The translations under genes were made by a program, and so were the position numbers. Below are positions 54,202 through 61,378 of a stretch of 61,378 nt of DNA, one piece after another; positions within the stretch are counted from its first letter, which is position 1; each line of letters begins with the position of its first letter. The DNA comes from Acetobacter senegalensis (GTDB lineage: Bacteria; Pseudomonadota; Alphaproteobacteria; Acetobacterales; Acetobacteraceae). The stretch is taken from assembly GCF_001580995.1 (NCBI RefSeq), contig NZ_LHZU01000128.1:1-61378 (forward strand), in the 5' to 3' direction. Under the pieces are notes generated by a model. That model was not told the origin of the DNA. It saw nothing but the letters and a program-made list of their open reading frames with translations, and did not search any database.

Positions 54202-54894
54202 TCACCCTGCCGAAGGATCCAGTGCCTGGGTCATTGCCTGCGCCCGGCTTCTTACGCCAGAGGGCACATCATCCGCCGCAGCCAGTTCTGCAAATTTCTT
54301 GCGGGCATCATCCATATGCCCTTCCCTTACATCCAGCGTGGCGAGCGCTTCGGTCGCCAGCCCATGCCATGCCTTGTCCTTGCCCGTCAGCACGGAAAGG
54401 CGCGAGCGCAGGCTTGGAATGTCACCTGCATCAATCTGTTTCTGGCACCACAACAGCGTGGCAAGCTGGCGCAGGAGCGGGTCTGCCTTCTGGTCATTCT
54501 GCACGGCATCCCATGCCGCCAGCGCCGCTTTGATGTCGCCATGAGCGGCCTGCACAGCCCCTTCCTGCAAACGCGCAAGGGTGGCAATGCCATCAGGGCT
54601 GGAGGCTGCGAGCTTCTGCAGGCTGGCAAGACCGGCCTGCGCTGTTTCACCCAAAGGCGTAAGATTTTCGGAAGCCGGAGGGAGATGATCCGTCTGCCGC
54701 AGCGCGGTCAGATAAGTGCCTGTCGCGGCAAGAGAGGCTGATTTCTGGCTTGAAAGATGCCAGGACCATGCGCCCGCACCTGCCAGAACCACCACAAGCA
54801 CCCCAAGCCCCAGCCCCGCGTAACGACGGGCGGCCTGCCGCAGGCGCTCTGCCTTCAGTTCGTCATCAACTTCCTTGAAAACATCTTCTGCCAC
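54202..54894 (-). CDS. YfgM-like membrane-anchored TPR protein
   Basis: A 230-residue protein. It starts MAEDVFKEVDDELKAERLRQ, then a transmembrane helix (about 26-46) and a periplasmic helical part with TPR-like repeats (LASLQKLAASSPDGIATLAR, ALAAWDAVQNDQKADPLLRQ, WHGLATEALATLDVREGHMD). This is the YfgM/PpiD-partner type (tetratricopeptide, DUF2133-like) that sits before bamB in proteobacteria and interacts with the Sec translocon in E. coli. Assignment rests on architecture and position; residue identity is modest. Confidence 0.82.
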   Translation of the reverse strand: MAEDVFKEVDDELKAERLRQAARRYAGLGLGVLVVVLAGAGAWSWHLSSQKSASLAATGTYLTALRQTDHLPPASENLTPLGETAQAGLASLQKLAASSPDGIATLARLQEGAVQAAHGDIKAALAAWDAVQNDQKADPLLRQLATLLWCQKQIDAGDIPSLRSRLSVLTGKDKAWHGLATEALATLDVREGHMDDARKKFAELAAADDVPSGVRSRAQAMTQALDPSAG

Positions 54895-55076
54895 GTCTGG
54901 CCCGTTCCCGTTCTGGCTAACTATAAGTGCGTAACGGGCATATCTGCCCTACATGCACGCATCATACAAGGCACCACTCCGGAAAGACAGCCCCTAACAG
55001 GCGTGCACCGCGTGCGTTTTCCCCCATACCGGACAGGACGTTGCCCGACCGGCATGCCTCCCGCCGGACACTTTAT

Positions 55077-55469
55077 TTAGTGAGACGCCCCTCCGAACTT
55101 GCTGCTTCCCGTCTTGAGGGTTGCCGTCATGCGGCTGAAATTGGCTGCAATCCGCTTCTGCACCGCAGCACTGCCTTCATGAATGTGCGCAATTTTTTCG
55201 CGCGCTTCATTGCTGATGGCTGTTTCTTCCTTATTGGCAGTGCGCGCAACACAACTGTTATAGGCGCGGGCCGCTTTTTCGTAGGCCGTGGCTTTGTCAA
55301 CGCTGGCGTTATAATGTTCGACCGAGGAGACATCCATGGAAGGCATGGTGGGCTCAGCACCGCAGGCTGATGCCGTCCAGGCGGTGGTAGCGGCTTGCGC
55401 CTTACCGCCCGCAGTCGGCAGGCTCGCCATAACGGCTACGCCACAAACCAGAAAAAAACCTTTCCTCAT
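55077..55469 (-). CDS. Small secreted helical protein, unknown function
   Basis: A 130-residue protein. From the ATG at 55469 it begins MRKGFFLVCGVAVMASLPTA with a signal peptide (cleavage probably after KAQA near residue 26). The mature 105 residues are mostly helical and charged, with two Cys (SACGAEP and NSCVARTA), possibly one disulfide. AGGGAA lies about nine bases before the start. No family recognised; it looks lineage-specific. It is on the minus strand, divergent from the glycosyltransferase group. It precedes the YfgM-like gene by about 180 bases. Confidence 0.75.
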   Translation of the reverse strand: MRKGFFLVCGVAVMASLPTAGGKAQAATTAWTASACGAEPTMPSMDVSSVEHYNASVDKATAYEKAARAYNSCVARTANKEETAISNEAREKIAHIHEGSAAVQKRIAANFSRMTATLKTGSSKFGGASH

Positions 55470-55661
55470 TTTTTTTATTCCCTGTGATAAGCAACCTCTC
55501 CTGCCTGACACACCACAAAGGTAAAAATCAGGCGGCCGCTGCAACGCCGGGTTCATGGCACAGGCTGTATAAATGTCCAGACCCTCTTCACGCAGCACGG
55601 GCTCACGCCCATCCTCTCCCCTGCCTTGGAAAAAACAAAAGGGCGGTATAACAGAGGTCTA

Positions 55662-56567
55662 ATGCGTATTCTCTTCATCACGGCCACACGCCTGGGCGAT
55701 GCCGTGCTCTCCACTGGCCTGCTGGCACATCTGATACGCACCATACCTGATGCCCGTTTTACCATTGCCTGCGGCCCTGTCGCCGCCGGGCTGTTCCAGA
55801 ACCTGCCGGGACTCGACAAAGTGCTGGTGATGGACAAACGCAAATACGATCTGCACTGGCTGGATTTATGGAAAGCCTGCATCGGGCAGAAATGGGATCT
55901 GACCATTGATCTACGCGGCTCTGCCACCACGCTTTTTCTCCGTAGCCGTAAAAGACTGATCATGCGCGGCGGTCGTCGGCCCGGCCGACGCGTAACCCAC
56001 CTGGCCAAGGTGCTGGGACTTACCCCACCTCCATTGCCTACCGTCTGGCTGAGCGAAGCAGACAAAGCTGTTGCGGCGGCTACCTTACCGGCAGACCAGC
56101 CACTTATCGCATTGGGGCCAACCGCCAACTGGACCGGAAAGATCTGGCCCACAGACCGTTACCTGCCGTTATGGGACGCCCTTTCCGCCACCATGCCTCA
56201 GGCTCGACCTGTCATTTTCTATGGTCCCGGCCCGCAGGAGCGCGCCCTTGCGGAACCCGTTCTGAACGCCCTTCCCAATGCGGTGGATGCAGGCGGTCAT
56301 TTCTCGCTGCCTCAGGTTGCCGCCATGTTGGCCCGCTGCCGCCTGTATATCGGCAATGATTCCGGCCTCATGCATCTGGCCGCCGCGACAGGCACTCCCA
56401 CACTGGGGCTATTTGGTCCCTCTCGTGCGTCAGAATACGCACCCTCAGGCAAACATACGGCATGGGTGATTGCTCCGGGGCCAGAAGGCGACGCGCCGAT
56501 TGCGGGCCTGAGCGTTCCCACGGTTGCACAAGCCGCAAGGCGCCTGCTGGCGGAAACAGATTTATGA
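55662..56567 (+). CDS. Glycosyltransferase family 9 (heptosyltransferase-like)
   Basis: A 301-residue GT-B enzyme. MRILFITATRLGDAVLSTGL at the N-terminus, then DLTIDLRGSATTLFLRSRKR, ALGPTANWTGKIWPTDRYLP, FYGPGPQERALAEPVL and RCRLYIGNDSGLMHLAAATG, LGLFGPSRASEYAPSG form the family 9 signature, with the donor-binding loop. Members add ADP-heptose or other sugars to lipopolysaccharide core. Start at 55662 has AGAGG four bases upstream; the frame is open further back but not protein-like. Its stop overlaps the GT4 start (ATGA). Confidence 0.92.
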   Translation: MRILFITATRLGDAVLSTGLLAHLIRTIPDARFTIACGPVAAGLFQNLPGLDKVLVMDKRKYDLHWLDLWKACIGQKWDLTIDLRGSATTLFLRSRKRLIMRGGRRPGRRVTHLAKVLGLTPPPLPTVWLSEADKAVAAATLPADQPLIALGPTANWTGKIWPTDRYLPLWDALSATMPQARPVIFYGPGPQERALAEPVLNALPNAVDAGGHFSLPQVAAMLARCRLYIGNDSGLMHLAAATGTPTLGLFGPSRASEYAPSGKHTAWVIAPGPEGDAPIAGLSVPTVAQAARRLLAETDL

Positions 56568-57643
56568 GCCCGATCATGCCGCACTCTCCTCTACCTGCCT
56601 CCTCCGGCCCCAGCGCGCCCCTCCGTGTCGCGCATGTGATGGCCGGTGCGGCGACAGGCGGTGCTGAACTGTTTTTTGAACGTCTGTGCATCGCACAGGC
56701 GGCCTCGGGGCTATCCGTGCTCCCCGTTATTCGACGGGAAAAAGCCCGCGCCCAGCGGATGCAGGCGGGCGGTATTGCCCCGACAGAACTCACCTTTGGC
56801 GGCATGGCGGACCTTACCACCCGCTGGCGTCTGAAACGGGCCCTTACGGCCTTTGCACCCCGTGTCACGGTTGCATGGATGAACCGTGCAGCCCGCTTCA
56901 CCCCAAAGGGAAACTGGGTTTTAGCCGGGCGACTGGGCGGGTTTTATGATCTTTCTTATTATCGCCGATGCGACCATCTGATTGGCAACACACATGGTCT
57001 GGTCCGGTGGATGAAGGAACAGGGCTGGCCGGAAAACCGTGTGCATTATCTGCCCAATTTCGCCACGGACCTTGCCGATACGGCCCCTGTCCGTCCCGAT
57101 GGCGTGCCGCCCGATGCCCCTTTTATTCTGGCGCTTGGCCGCCTGCATAAGAACAAGGCGTTTGATGTACTGATCCGCGCCATGCGGTATTTACCCGGCC
57201 AATGGCTGGTGATCTGCGGAGAAGGTCCGGAACGCGAAGCGCTTGAAGCACTTGCCCGACAGGAAGGGGTCGCCGACCGTGTGCTGATGCCGGGCTGGGC
57301 CACACAACCGGGAGGATTGATCCGTGCCTGCTCCGTGCTGGTCTGCCCTTCCCGTCATGAGCCGCTGGGGAATGTGGTGATTGAAGGGTTTTCCGCCCTT
57401 AAACCGGTTGTGGCTGCGGCGTCTCAGGGACCTACGGAATTGATCCGTTCTGGAGAAAACGGTCTGCTGGCTCCCGTAGAAGATGCGCAAGCTCTTGCAC
57501 ACCAACTTGGCACAGTTCTGGAAGACCCCGCTCTTGCGCATAGGCTGGCCCTTGCAGGGCGCGCGGATTATGACCAGATATTCGCCACTGGCCCGGTTCT
57601 AACTGCCTGGCAGCAGTTTCTCTCCTCAGTGGAGGCCCCCTGA
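56564..57643 (+). CDS. Glycosyltransferase family 4 (GT-B)
   Basis: A 359-residue enzyme. RVAHVMAGAATGGAELFFER near residue 25 (nucleotide-sugar loop), then PFILALGRLHKNKAFDVLIR, LVICGEGPEREALEALARQE and VLVCPSRHEPLGNVVIEGFS with the E-x7-E motif near 275. Typical of retaining GT4 enzymes of lipopolysaccharide or exopolysaccharide synthesis. Translationally coupled to the GT9 gene before it and to the asparagine synthase-like gene after it (TGATG). Confidence 0.93.
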   Translation: MSPIMPHSPLPASSGPSAPLRVAHVMAGAATGGAELFFERLCIAQAASGLSVLPVIRREKARAQRMQAGGIAPTELTFGGMADLTTRWRLKRALTAFAPRVTVAWMNRAARFTPKGNWVLAGRLGGFYDLSYYRRCDHLIGNTHGLVRWMKEQGWPENRVHYLPNFATDLADTAPVRPDGVPPDAPFILALGRLHKNKAFDVLIRAMRYLPGQWLVICGEGPEREALEALARQEGVADRVLMPGWATQPGGLIRACSVLVCPSRHEPLGNVVIEGFSALKPVVAAASQGPTELIRSGENGLLAPVEDAQALAHQLGTVLEDPALAHRLALAGRADYDQIFATGPVLTAWQQFLSSVEAP

Positions 57644-59409
57644 TGTGCGGCATTGGCGGACTGGTCTATACCCGCGGCACATCCCCAAAGCCGCAGGATG
57701 TGCTGGACCGCATGGCCGCAGCCCTGAAGCATCGCGGGCCAGACGGTGCTCATTTTGCCCGCCTGCCGCATGCTGATCTGGTTCATACCCGCCTGTCCAT
57801 TATTGATCTGGCCGGTGGAGACCAGCCGCTTTCCGCAGGGACGGGTACGCTTATTGCCAATGGCGAGATTTATAATGACCCCCAAATCCGTCACCAGATC
57901 GGGCAGAGCCATTTCAAAACCGGCAGCGACTGTGAATCCCCCTTGCTTTTATGGGAACGCAACGGAACAGATTATGCTCGGGGGCTGCGGGGCATGTATG
58001 CCATCGCCCTCTATGACAGCGCACAGGAAGAACTCCTCCTCTCCCGTGATCCATTCGGCATAAAGCCACTTTATGTCACGGAATTTGACGGCGGACTGGC
58101 GTTTGCATCAGAACCCGGTGTACTGCTGGCCGCAGGGCTCGCGCCCCGCACAATGCGCCCATCCGCACGAGATGAATTGCTGCAACTTCAGTTCACCACC
58201 GGGCGGGAAACCATTTTCAACACCATTCATCGCGTCATGCCCGGTGAAACGGTACGCGTCGTCCAAGGTCGTATTCTGGATCGCCAGCATTGTTCGGCCC
58301 TGCCTGACGTGCAGCCTGATCAACCCGCACTTGGGGAAGAAGACGCCCTTCATCGGCTTGATGCTGCCCTGATGAACAGCGTGCAGGCCCATGAGCGCTC
58401 TGATGTGCCTTTTGGCCTGTTCCTCTCCGGTGGCATAGACAGCGCCAGCCTGCTGACCGCCATGGCGCGCCTGCCGCGCCCGGAAAAGCTCCGCACATGG
58501 ACTGCCGTTTTTGAAGCCAGCAACGCAGCGGATGAAGCAGATGCCGCAGCAGAACTGGCTCGCGGCGTGCAGGCCGAACATGAAACGGTGCGGATTACCG
58601 CGCCCATGGTATGGGACCACCTGCCCGCCATTGTAGCCTGCATGGATGATCCCGTAGCCGACTATGCCATTATCCCCACATGGTTCCTTGCCCGAAAAGC
58701 AGCGGAAGACGTGCGCGTCATCCTCTCGGGAGAAGGCGGGGATGAACTGTTCTGCGGGTATGGTCGATACCGGTCAGCCATCCGCCCATGGTGGCGTGGG
58801 GGGCGACGCATGTGGCGTCGTGGCATGTTTGATGGGCTGAATGTACTGCGCACCCAACCGGCCGACTGGCGTGATGGCATCATGGCTGCCGAAGTCAATG
58901 CTTCTACCGCCCCTTCTCGGCTTGCAGCGGCCCAAGCGGTGGATTGCGCCGAATGGCTCCCCAATGATCTGCTGATAAAGCTGGACCGCTGCCTTATGGC
59001 GCACGGGCTGGAAGGCCGCACGCCCCTGCTGGACCCCGTGGTGGCGGATATTGCATGGCGGCTGCCTGATACGCTGCGGGTACGTGGGGACAAAGGAAAA
59101 TGGCTGTTACGCCGGTGGCTTGAACTGCATTGTCCCGCAGCCAGACCCTTTGCTCCAAAACAGGGCTTTACCGTTCCCATCGGCGCATGGATTGCCAAGG
59201 AAGCCGAGCGCCTGGGTACGTTGGTGGCGCAACAGGATTGCATTCAGGAAATTGCCCGACCAGACCGTGTACGCGCCTTGTTCCAAGCCGCCGGAGGCCG
59301 CAAGACAGGCCATGCGGCATGGACACTGCTATTCTATGCCCTGTGGCACCGCACACACATACGTGGCCTTGCCCCCGCCGGGGATGTATTTGAAACGTTA
59401 AGCCAGTAA
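57643..59409 (+). CDS. Asparagine synthase (glutamine-hydrolysing) homologue in a glycan operon
   Basis: A 588-residue class II amidotransferase. Cys2 is the glutaminase nucleophile (MCGIGGLVY). Glutaminase domain about 1-200 (LKHRGPDGAH, HTRLSIIDLAGGDQPL, IANGEIYND). Synthetase domain about 230-560 with the PP-loop FLSGGIDSASLLTAMAR, VILSGEGGDELFCGYGRYR and LLIKLDRCLMAHGLEGRTPLLD. It may make asparagine from aspartate or, as in many polysaccharide clusters, amidate a uronic or other acid sugar. Overlap with the GT4 stop supports the latter, but residue-level evidence is lacking, so no symbol is given. Confidence 0.93.
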   Translation: MCGIGGLVYTRGTSPKPQDVLDRMAAALKHRGPDGAHFARLPHADLVHTRLSIIDLAGGDQPLSAGTGTLIANGEIYNDPQIRHQIGQSHFKTGSDCESPLLLWERNGTDYARGLRGMYAIALYDSAQEELLLSRDPFGIKPLYVTEFDGGLAFASEPGVLLAAGLAPRTMRPSARDELLQLQFTTGRETIFNTIHRVMPGETVRVVQGRILDRQHCSALPDVQPDQPALGEEDALHRLDAALMNSVQAHERSDVPFGLFLSGGIDSASLLTAMARLPRPEKLRTWTAVFEASNAADEADAAAELARGVQAEHETVRITAPMVWDHLPAIVACMDDPVADYAIIPTWFLARKAAEDVRVILSGEGGDELFCGYGRYRSAIRPWWRGGRRMWRRGMFDGLNVLRTQPADWRDGIMAAEVNASTAPSRLAAAQAVDCAEWLPNDLLIKLDRCLMAHGLEGRTPLLDPVVADIAWRLPDTLRVRGDKGKWLLRRWLELHCPAARPFAPKQGFTVPIGAWIAKEAERLGTLVAQQDCIQEIARPDRVRALFQAAGGRKTGHAAWTLLFYALWHRTHIRGLAPAGDVFETLSQ

Positions 59410-59451
59410 CCTCATTTCAAGAAGATCGTCCTGCTTCTGGGAGAAGACGCC

Positions 59452-60324
59452 ATGCCACCCATCACGCATGTTGCCCTGCTTGAAAACCGAACCGTTCTGA
59501 AGCTGTCTGGCGCAGACCGTGTGAAATTTCTACAGGGCTTGGTTACAGCCGATATTGCCGCCCTCACACCCGGGACGGCAGCATGGTCCGCCTGCCTGAC
59601 TCCGCAGGGACGCTGGCAGGCCGATTTCTTTATTGTAGCAGACCCCGATGACACCTGCCTGCTGCTGGACTGCGCAACGGAACAGGCCGAAGCCCTGCGC
59701 AAGCAGCTATTGCGTTTCCGCCTGCGGTCTGACGTGCAACTGGAGCCAACAGGCATACGCGTGCTGGCTGCGTGGGGAGAACGCCCGGAAGCCGCCCTGC
59801 TGGAAAACGCCATTACCTTTGCAGACCCCCGCGTGGAAGCCGCTGGCTGGCGTCTGCTTGATGCCCCGCCAGAAACCACGCTGACTGCAACCGAACAGGA
59901 TTATAACCTGCACCGGCTGGTTCTGGGTCTGCCCGATGGCGTGCAGGATTGTGAAGTGGGCCGCACGCTGGTGGCAGAAACCAACATGGATCTTCTGGGC
60001 GGGGTTTCCTGGACCAAAGGCTGCTATATGGGGCAGGAAGTGACCGCACGCATGCATTACCGCACGCTGGTCAAACGTCGGCTTGTGCCTGTTGCCAGCA
60101 CCGCCCCTCTGCCCGCGCCCGGCACCCCCATTCTGGCAGACAACGTAGAGGTTGGCACATTACGGTCTTCTCAGGACCATGTCGGTCTGGCCCTTCTCAA
60201 AACAGCAGCCCTTGAAAAAACCTTACTTTGTGACGGCCACAAACTGGTACCTCGTCCGCCAGCGTGGCTCACCGCAGCCCTTGATGCACCATCTTCCACC
60301 TCTGAAAATCCTGAGCCTTCATGA
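59452..60324 (+). CDS. ygfZ: YgfZ/GcvT-like folate-binding protein (Fe-S cluster repair)
   Basis: A 290-residue protein. The signature WTKGCYMGQEVTARMHYRTL (about 185-203) is the K-G-C-Y-x-G-Q-E motif of YgfZ/IBA57, whose Cys is essential; ALLENRTVLKLSGADRVKFL, then QGLVTADIAAL opens the protein. YgfZ binds tetrahydrofolate and supports certain Fe-S enzymes. GGGAGAAGACGCC precedes the ATG. It overlaps hisI (ATGA). Its genomic link to hisI appears local. Confidence 0.92.
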   Translation: MPPITHVALLENRTVLKLSGADRVKFLQGLVTADIAALTPGTAAWSACLTPQGRWQADFFIVADPDDTCLLLDCATEQAEALRKQLLRFRLRSDVQLEPTGIRVLAAWGERPEAALLENAITFADPRVEAAGWRLLDAPPETTLTATEQDYNLHRLVLGLPDGVQDCEVGRTLVAETNMDLLGGVSWTKGCYMGQEVTARMHYRTLVKRRLVPVASTAPLPAPGTPILADNVEVGTLRSSQDHVGLALLKTAALEKTLLCDGHKLVPRPPAWLTAALDAPSSTSENPEPS

Positions 60325-60743
60325 CCTACACAGCCCCTTCCGCCGCCGTAATTGACTCCATGCTGGAGGCCGTCAATTTTGACGCATCCGGCCTGATCGC
60401 CGCCATTGCCCAGCAGCATGATACAGGCGAAGTGCTGATGATTGCATGGATGACGCGTGACGCCCTGCGGGAAACCCTGCAAACGGGCCGTGTGTGCTAT
60501 TATTCCCGCAGCCGCAAAAAACTCTGGCGCAAAGGCGAAACATCCGGACAGGTGCAACATCTGCATGAAGCCCGGCTGGATTGTGATGCTGATGCCGTTC
60601 TGCTTCTGGTCAATCAGATTGGCGTGGCGTGTCACACGGGGCGCAGAAGCTGTTTTTATCGTGCATTTGAGCCGGATGGACTGGTAGAACTGACCAAACC
60701 GGAAATTGATCCCAACCAGCTCTACGGGCACACTCATTCTTAA
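60321..60743 (+). CDS. hisI: Phosphoribosyl-AMP cyclohydrolase
   Basis: A 140-residue enzyme for the third step of histidine synthesis, opening the purine ring of PR-AMP. Motifs: VLMIAWMTRDALRETLQTGR, VCYYSRSRKKLWRKGETSGQ, LDCDADAVLLLVNQIGVACH and TGRRSCFYR, with the zinc and magnesium ligands (CDAD, CHTGRRSC). Monofunctional; the HisE part is absent, as usual in alphaproteobacteria. No other his gene is in the window. Confidence 0.97.
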   Translation: MTYTAPSAAVIDSMLEAVNFDASGLIAAIAQQHDTGEVLMIAWMTRDALRETLQTGRVCYYSRSRKKLWRKGETSGQVQHLHEARLDCDADAVLLLVNQIGVACHTGRRSCFYRAFEPDGLVELTKPEIDPNQLYGHTHS

Positions 60744-60795
60744 AGCCAGAGCCCGCATCTTTCCTTCCCCGCCCCCTTCATAAAGGACGCGCGCC

Positions 60796-61378
60796 ATGCC
60801 CTCAGCCCCACAGTCTCCCAACACTGCACGGCCTGAGGGTGAGCCTTCTATCCGCTCCGGGCACATTACTGAATACACGTTCCGCGCCATCAGCGCGTGG
60901 CCTGTGCTGGCAACGTGTCTGGCGCTTGTTCTTGCCGGTGCGTGGCTTTTTTACCTTGCAGGCCATCCTCCGATACTGTCCCCCGCGTTGCCGGTTGTTG
61001 GCATTGCCTGTTTTCTGCTGACCTTTTTCCTGCTGAAAGGCCTGATCATTCTTCAGCCGAACGAGGCCGCCGTCTGCCTGCTGTTTGGAAAATATAAGGG
61101 AACACTCACGCAGGCTGGTTTCTGCTGGCTGAACCCGTTTTATACCCGACAGAAACTCTCCCTACGGCTTAAAACCCAGGAAACAGGGCCCCTCAAGGTC
61201 AATGATGCCGTGGGGAATCCGGTAGAAATTGGTGCGGTCATTATATGGCGGGTGGCACAGGCTGCACGTGCCACACTGGAAGTAGATAATTACGGCCTTT
61301 ATGTCTCAGCCCAAAGTGAGACCGCTTTGCGCCTGCTTGCCAGCCGCCATATAATGACCGCACCAATTTCTACCGGAT
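60796..61378 (+). CDS. SPFH/Band-7 domain membrane protein (3' end missing)
   Basis: Open from the ATG at 60796 (AAAGGA eight bases upstream) to the window edge, at least 194 codons. Two hydrophobic segments (about 33-55 and 63-85) lead into the SPFH domain: LQPNEAAVCLLFGKYKGTLT, then GFCWLNPFYTRQKLSLRLKT and GNPVEIGAVIIWRVAQAARA. Related to prohibitin/stomatin-like scaffold proteins of membrane microdomains. The last 35 bases (61344-61378) repeat an internal part of this gene in reverse orientation, so residues after about SRH are probably not real. Continuation unknown. Confidence 0.85.
   Translation, partial: MPSAPQSPNTARPEGEPSIRSGHITEYTFRAISAWPVLATCLALVLAGAWLFYLAGHPPILSPALPVVGIACFLLTFFLLKGLIILQPNEAAVCLLFGKYKGTLTQAGFCWLNPFYTRQKLSLRLKTQETGPLKVNDAVGNPVEIGAVIIWRVAQAARATLEVDNYGLYVSAQSETALRLLASRHIMTAPISTG
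61217..61251. repeat. 35-bp perfect inverted repeat, left arm
   Basis: Bases 61217-61251 are the exact reverse complement of 61344-61378, the last bases of the window. This arm lies in the SPFH coding region and encodes a normal family motif, so it is the original copy. Confidence 0.95.
61344..61378. repeat. 35-bp perfect inverted repeat, right arm at the window end
   Basis: Exact reverse complement of 61217-61251, ending at the last base. It keeps the reading frame open only by chance and gives residues that do not fit the SPFH family. Best explained as a fold-back joined to the end of an assembled contig. Confidence 0.95.

Noticed and set aside
61344..61378. Reading the inverted arm as the true continuation of the SPFH protein
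   Set aside because: The encoded residues do not fit the family and duplicate an internal stretch in reverse; an artefact is far more likely.

Overview
The window reads as chromosomal DNA of an acetic acid bacterium (Alphaproteobacteria, Acetobacteraceae, most likely Acetobacter). This is inferred from gene content and order: a Ros/MucR regulator, both IHF subunits, COQ9 and ATP12 homologues, the yceD-rpmF-plsX-fabH-ihfA-merR and ffh-rpsP-rimM-trmD-rplS strings, a GntP gluconate permease, and moderate G+C. Genes are packed tightly, often with ATGA, GTGA or TGATG overlaps, and most of the window is core housekeeping. I see no insertion sequence, prophage, CRISPR array, toxin-antitoxin pair or biosynthetic island.

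Layout, left to right. 1-4.8 kb: the tail of an unidentified gene carrying a hexanucleotide repeat; then, on the minus strand, a phospholipid methyltransferase (pmtA), a degenerate cytochrome oxidase subunit I-like protein, heme O synthase (ctaB) and a tiny membrane protein; then glutathione synthase (gshB). 5-8 kb: a GT39 glycosyltransferase, a GT2-GtrA fusion and an Lrp regulator. 8.2-11.7 kb: thioredoxin reductase, a LysR regulator and ManC. 12-17.6 kb: MucR, IhfB, UdgX, MurJ, an AI-2E-type transporter and tRNA-Pro(GGG). 17.7-22.2 kb (minus): yceD-rpmF-plsX-fabH-ihfA-merR, linking ribosome protein supply to the start of lipid synthesis. 22.4-27.5 kb: BamE, a MarR/OmpR/histidine kinase set, COQ9, peptide deformylase and ribosomal protein S21. 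27.7-37 kb (minus): prolyl oligopeptidase, leuCDB, and the ffh-rpsP-rimM-trmD-rplS translation/secretion operon. 37-45.6 kb (minus): Spy-like protein, ATP12, AsmA-like protein, RluC-type pseudouridine synthase, RarA, LolA-like protein and UbiA. 45.9-51.2 kb: RsmE, GshA, an MFS exporter and GntP. 51.3-55.5 kb (minus): Der, BamB, a YfgM-like protein and a small secreted protein. 55.7-61.4 kb (plus): GT9, GT4, an asparagine synthase homologue, YgfZ, HisI and a truncated SPFH membrane protein.

Functional links. Envelope assembly recurs (BamB, BamE, LolA-like, AsmA-like, MurJ, two glycosyltransferase sets, ManC, PmtA). Both glutathione synthesis enzymes (gshA, gshB) and thioredoxin reductase are present. 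Quinone and heme supply for ubiquinol respiration is represented by UbiA, COQ9 and CtaB. The most unusual items are: the subunit I-like protein, which keeps the oxidase fold signature but appears to have lost nearly all metal ligands; the two-gene GT2-GtrA/GT39 cassette; the GT9-GT4-AsnB operon; and a 35-bp perfect inverted repeat at the extreme right end that looks like an assembly fold-back. I do not see a clear-cut new multi-gene system; the subunit I-like/CtaB module is the best candidate for something poorly described.

All functions are assigned by reading motifs and protein resemblance; no database search was run. Starts were moved inward where a better ribosome binding site or family alignment supported it.
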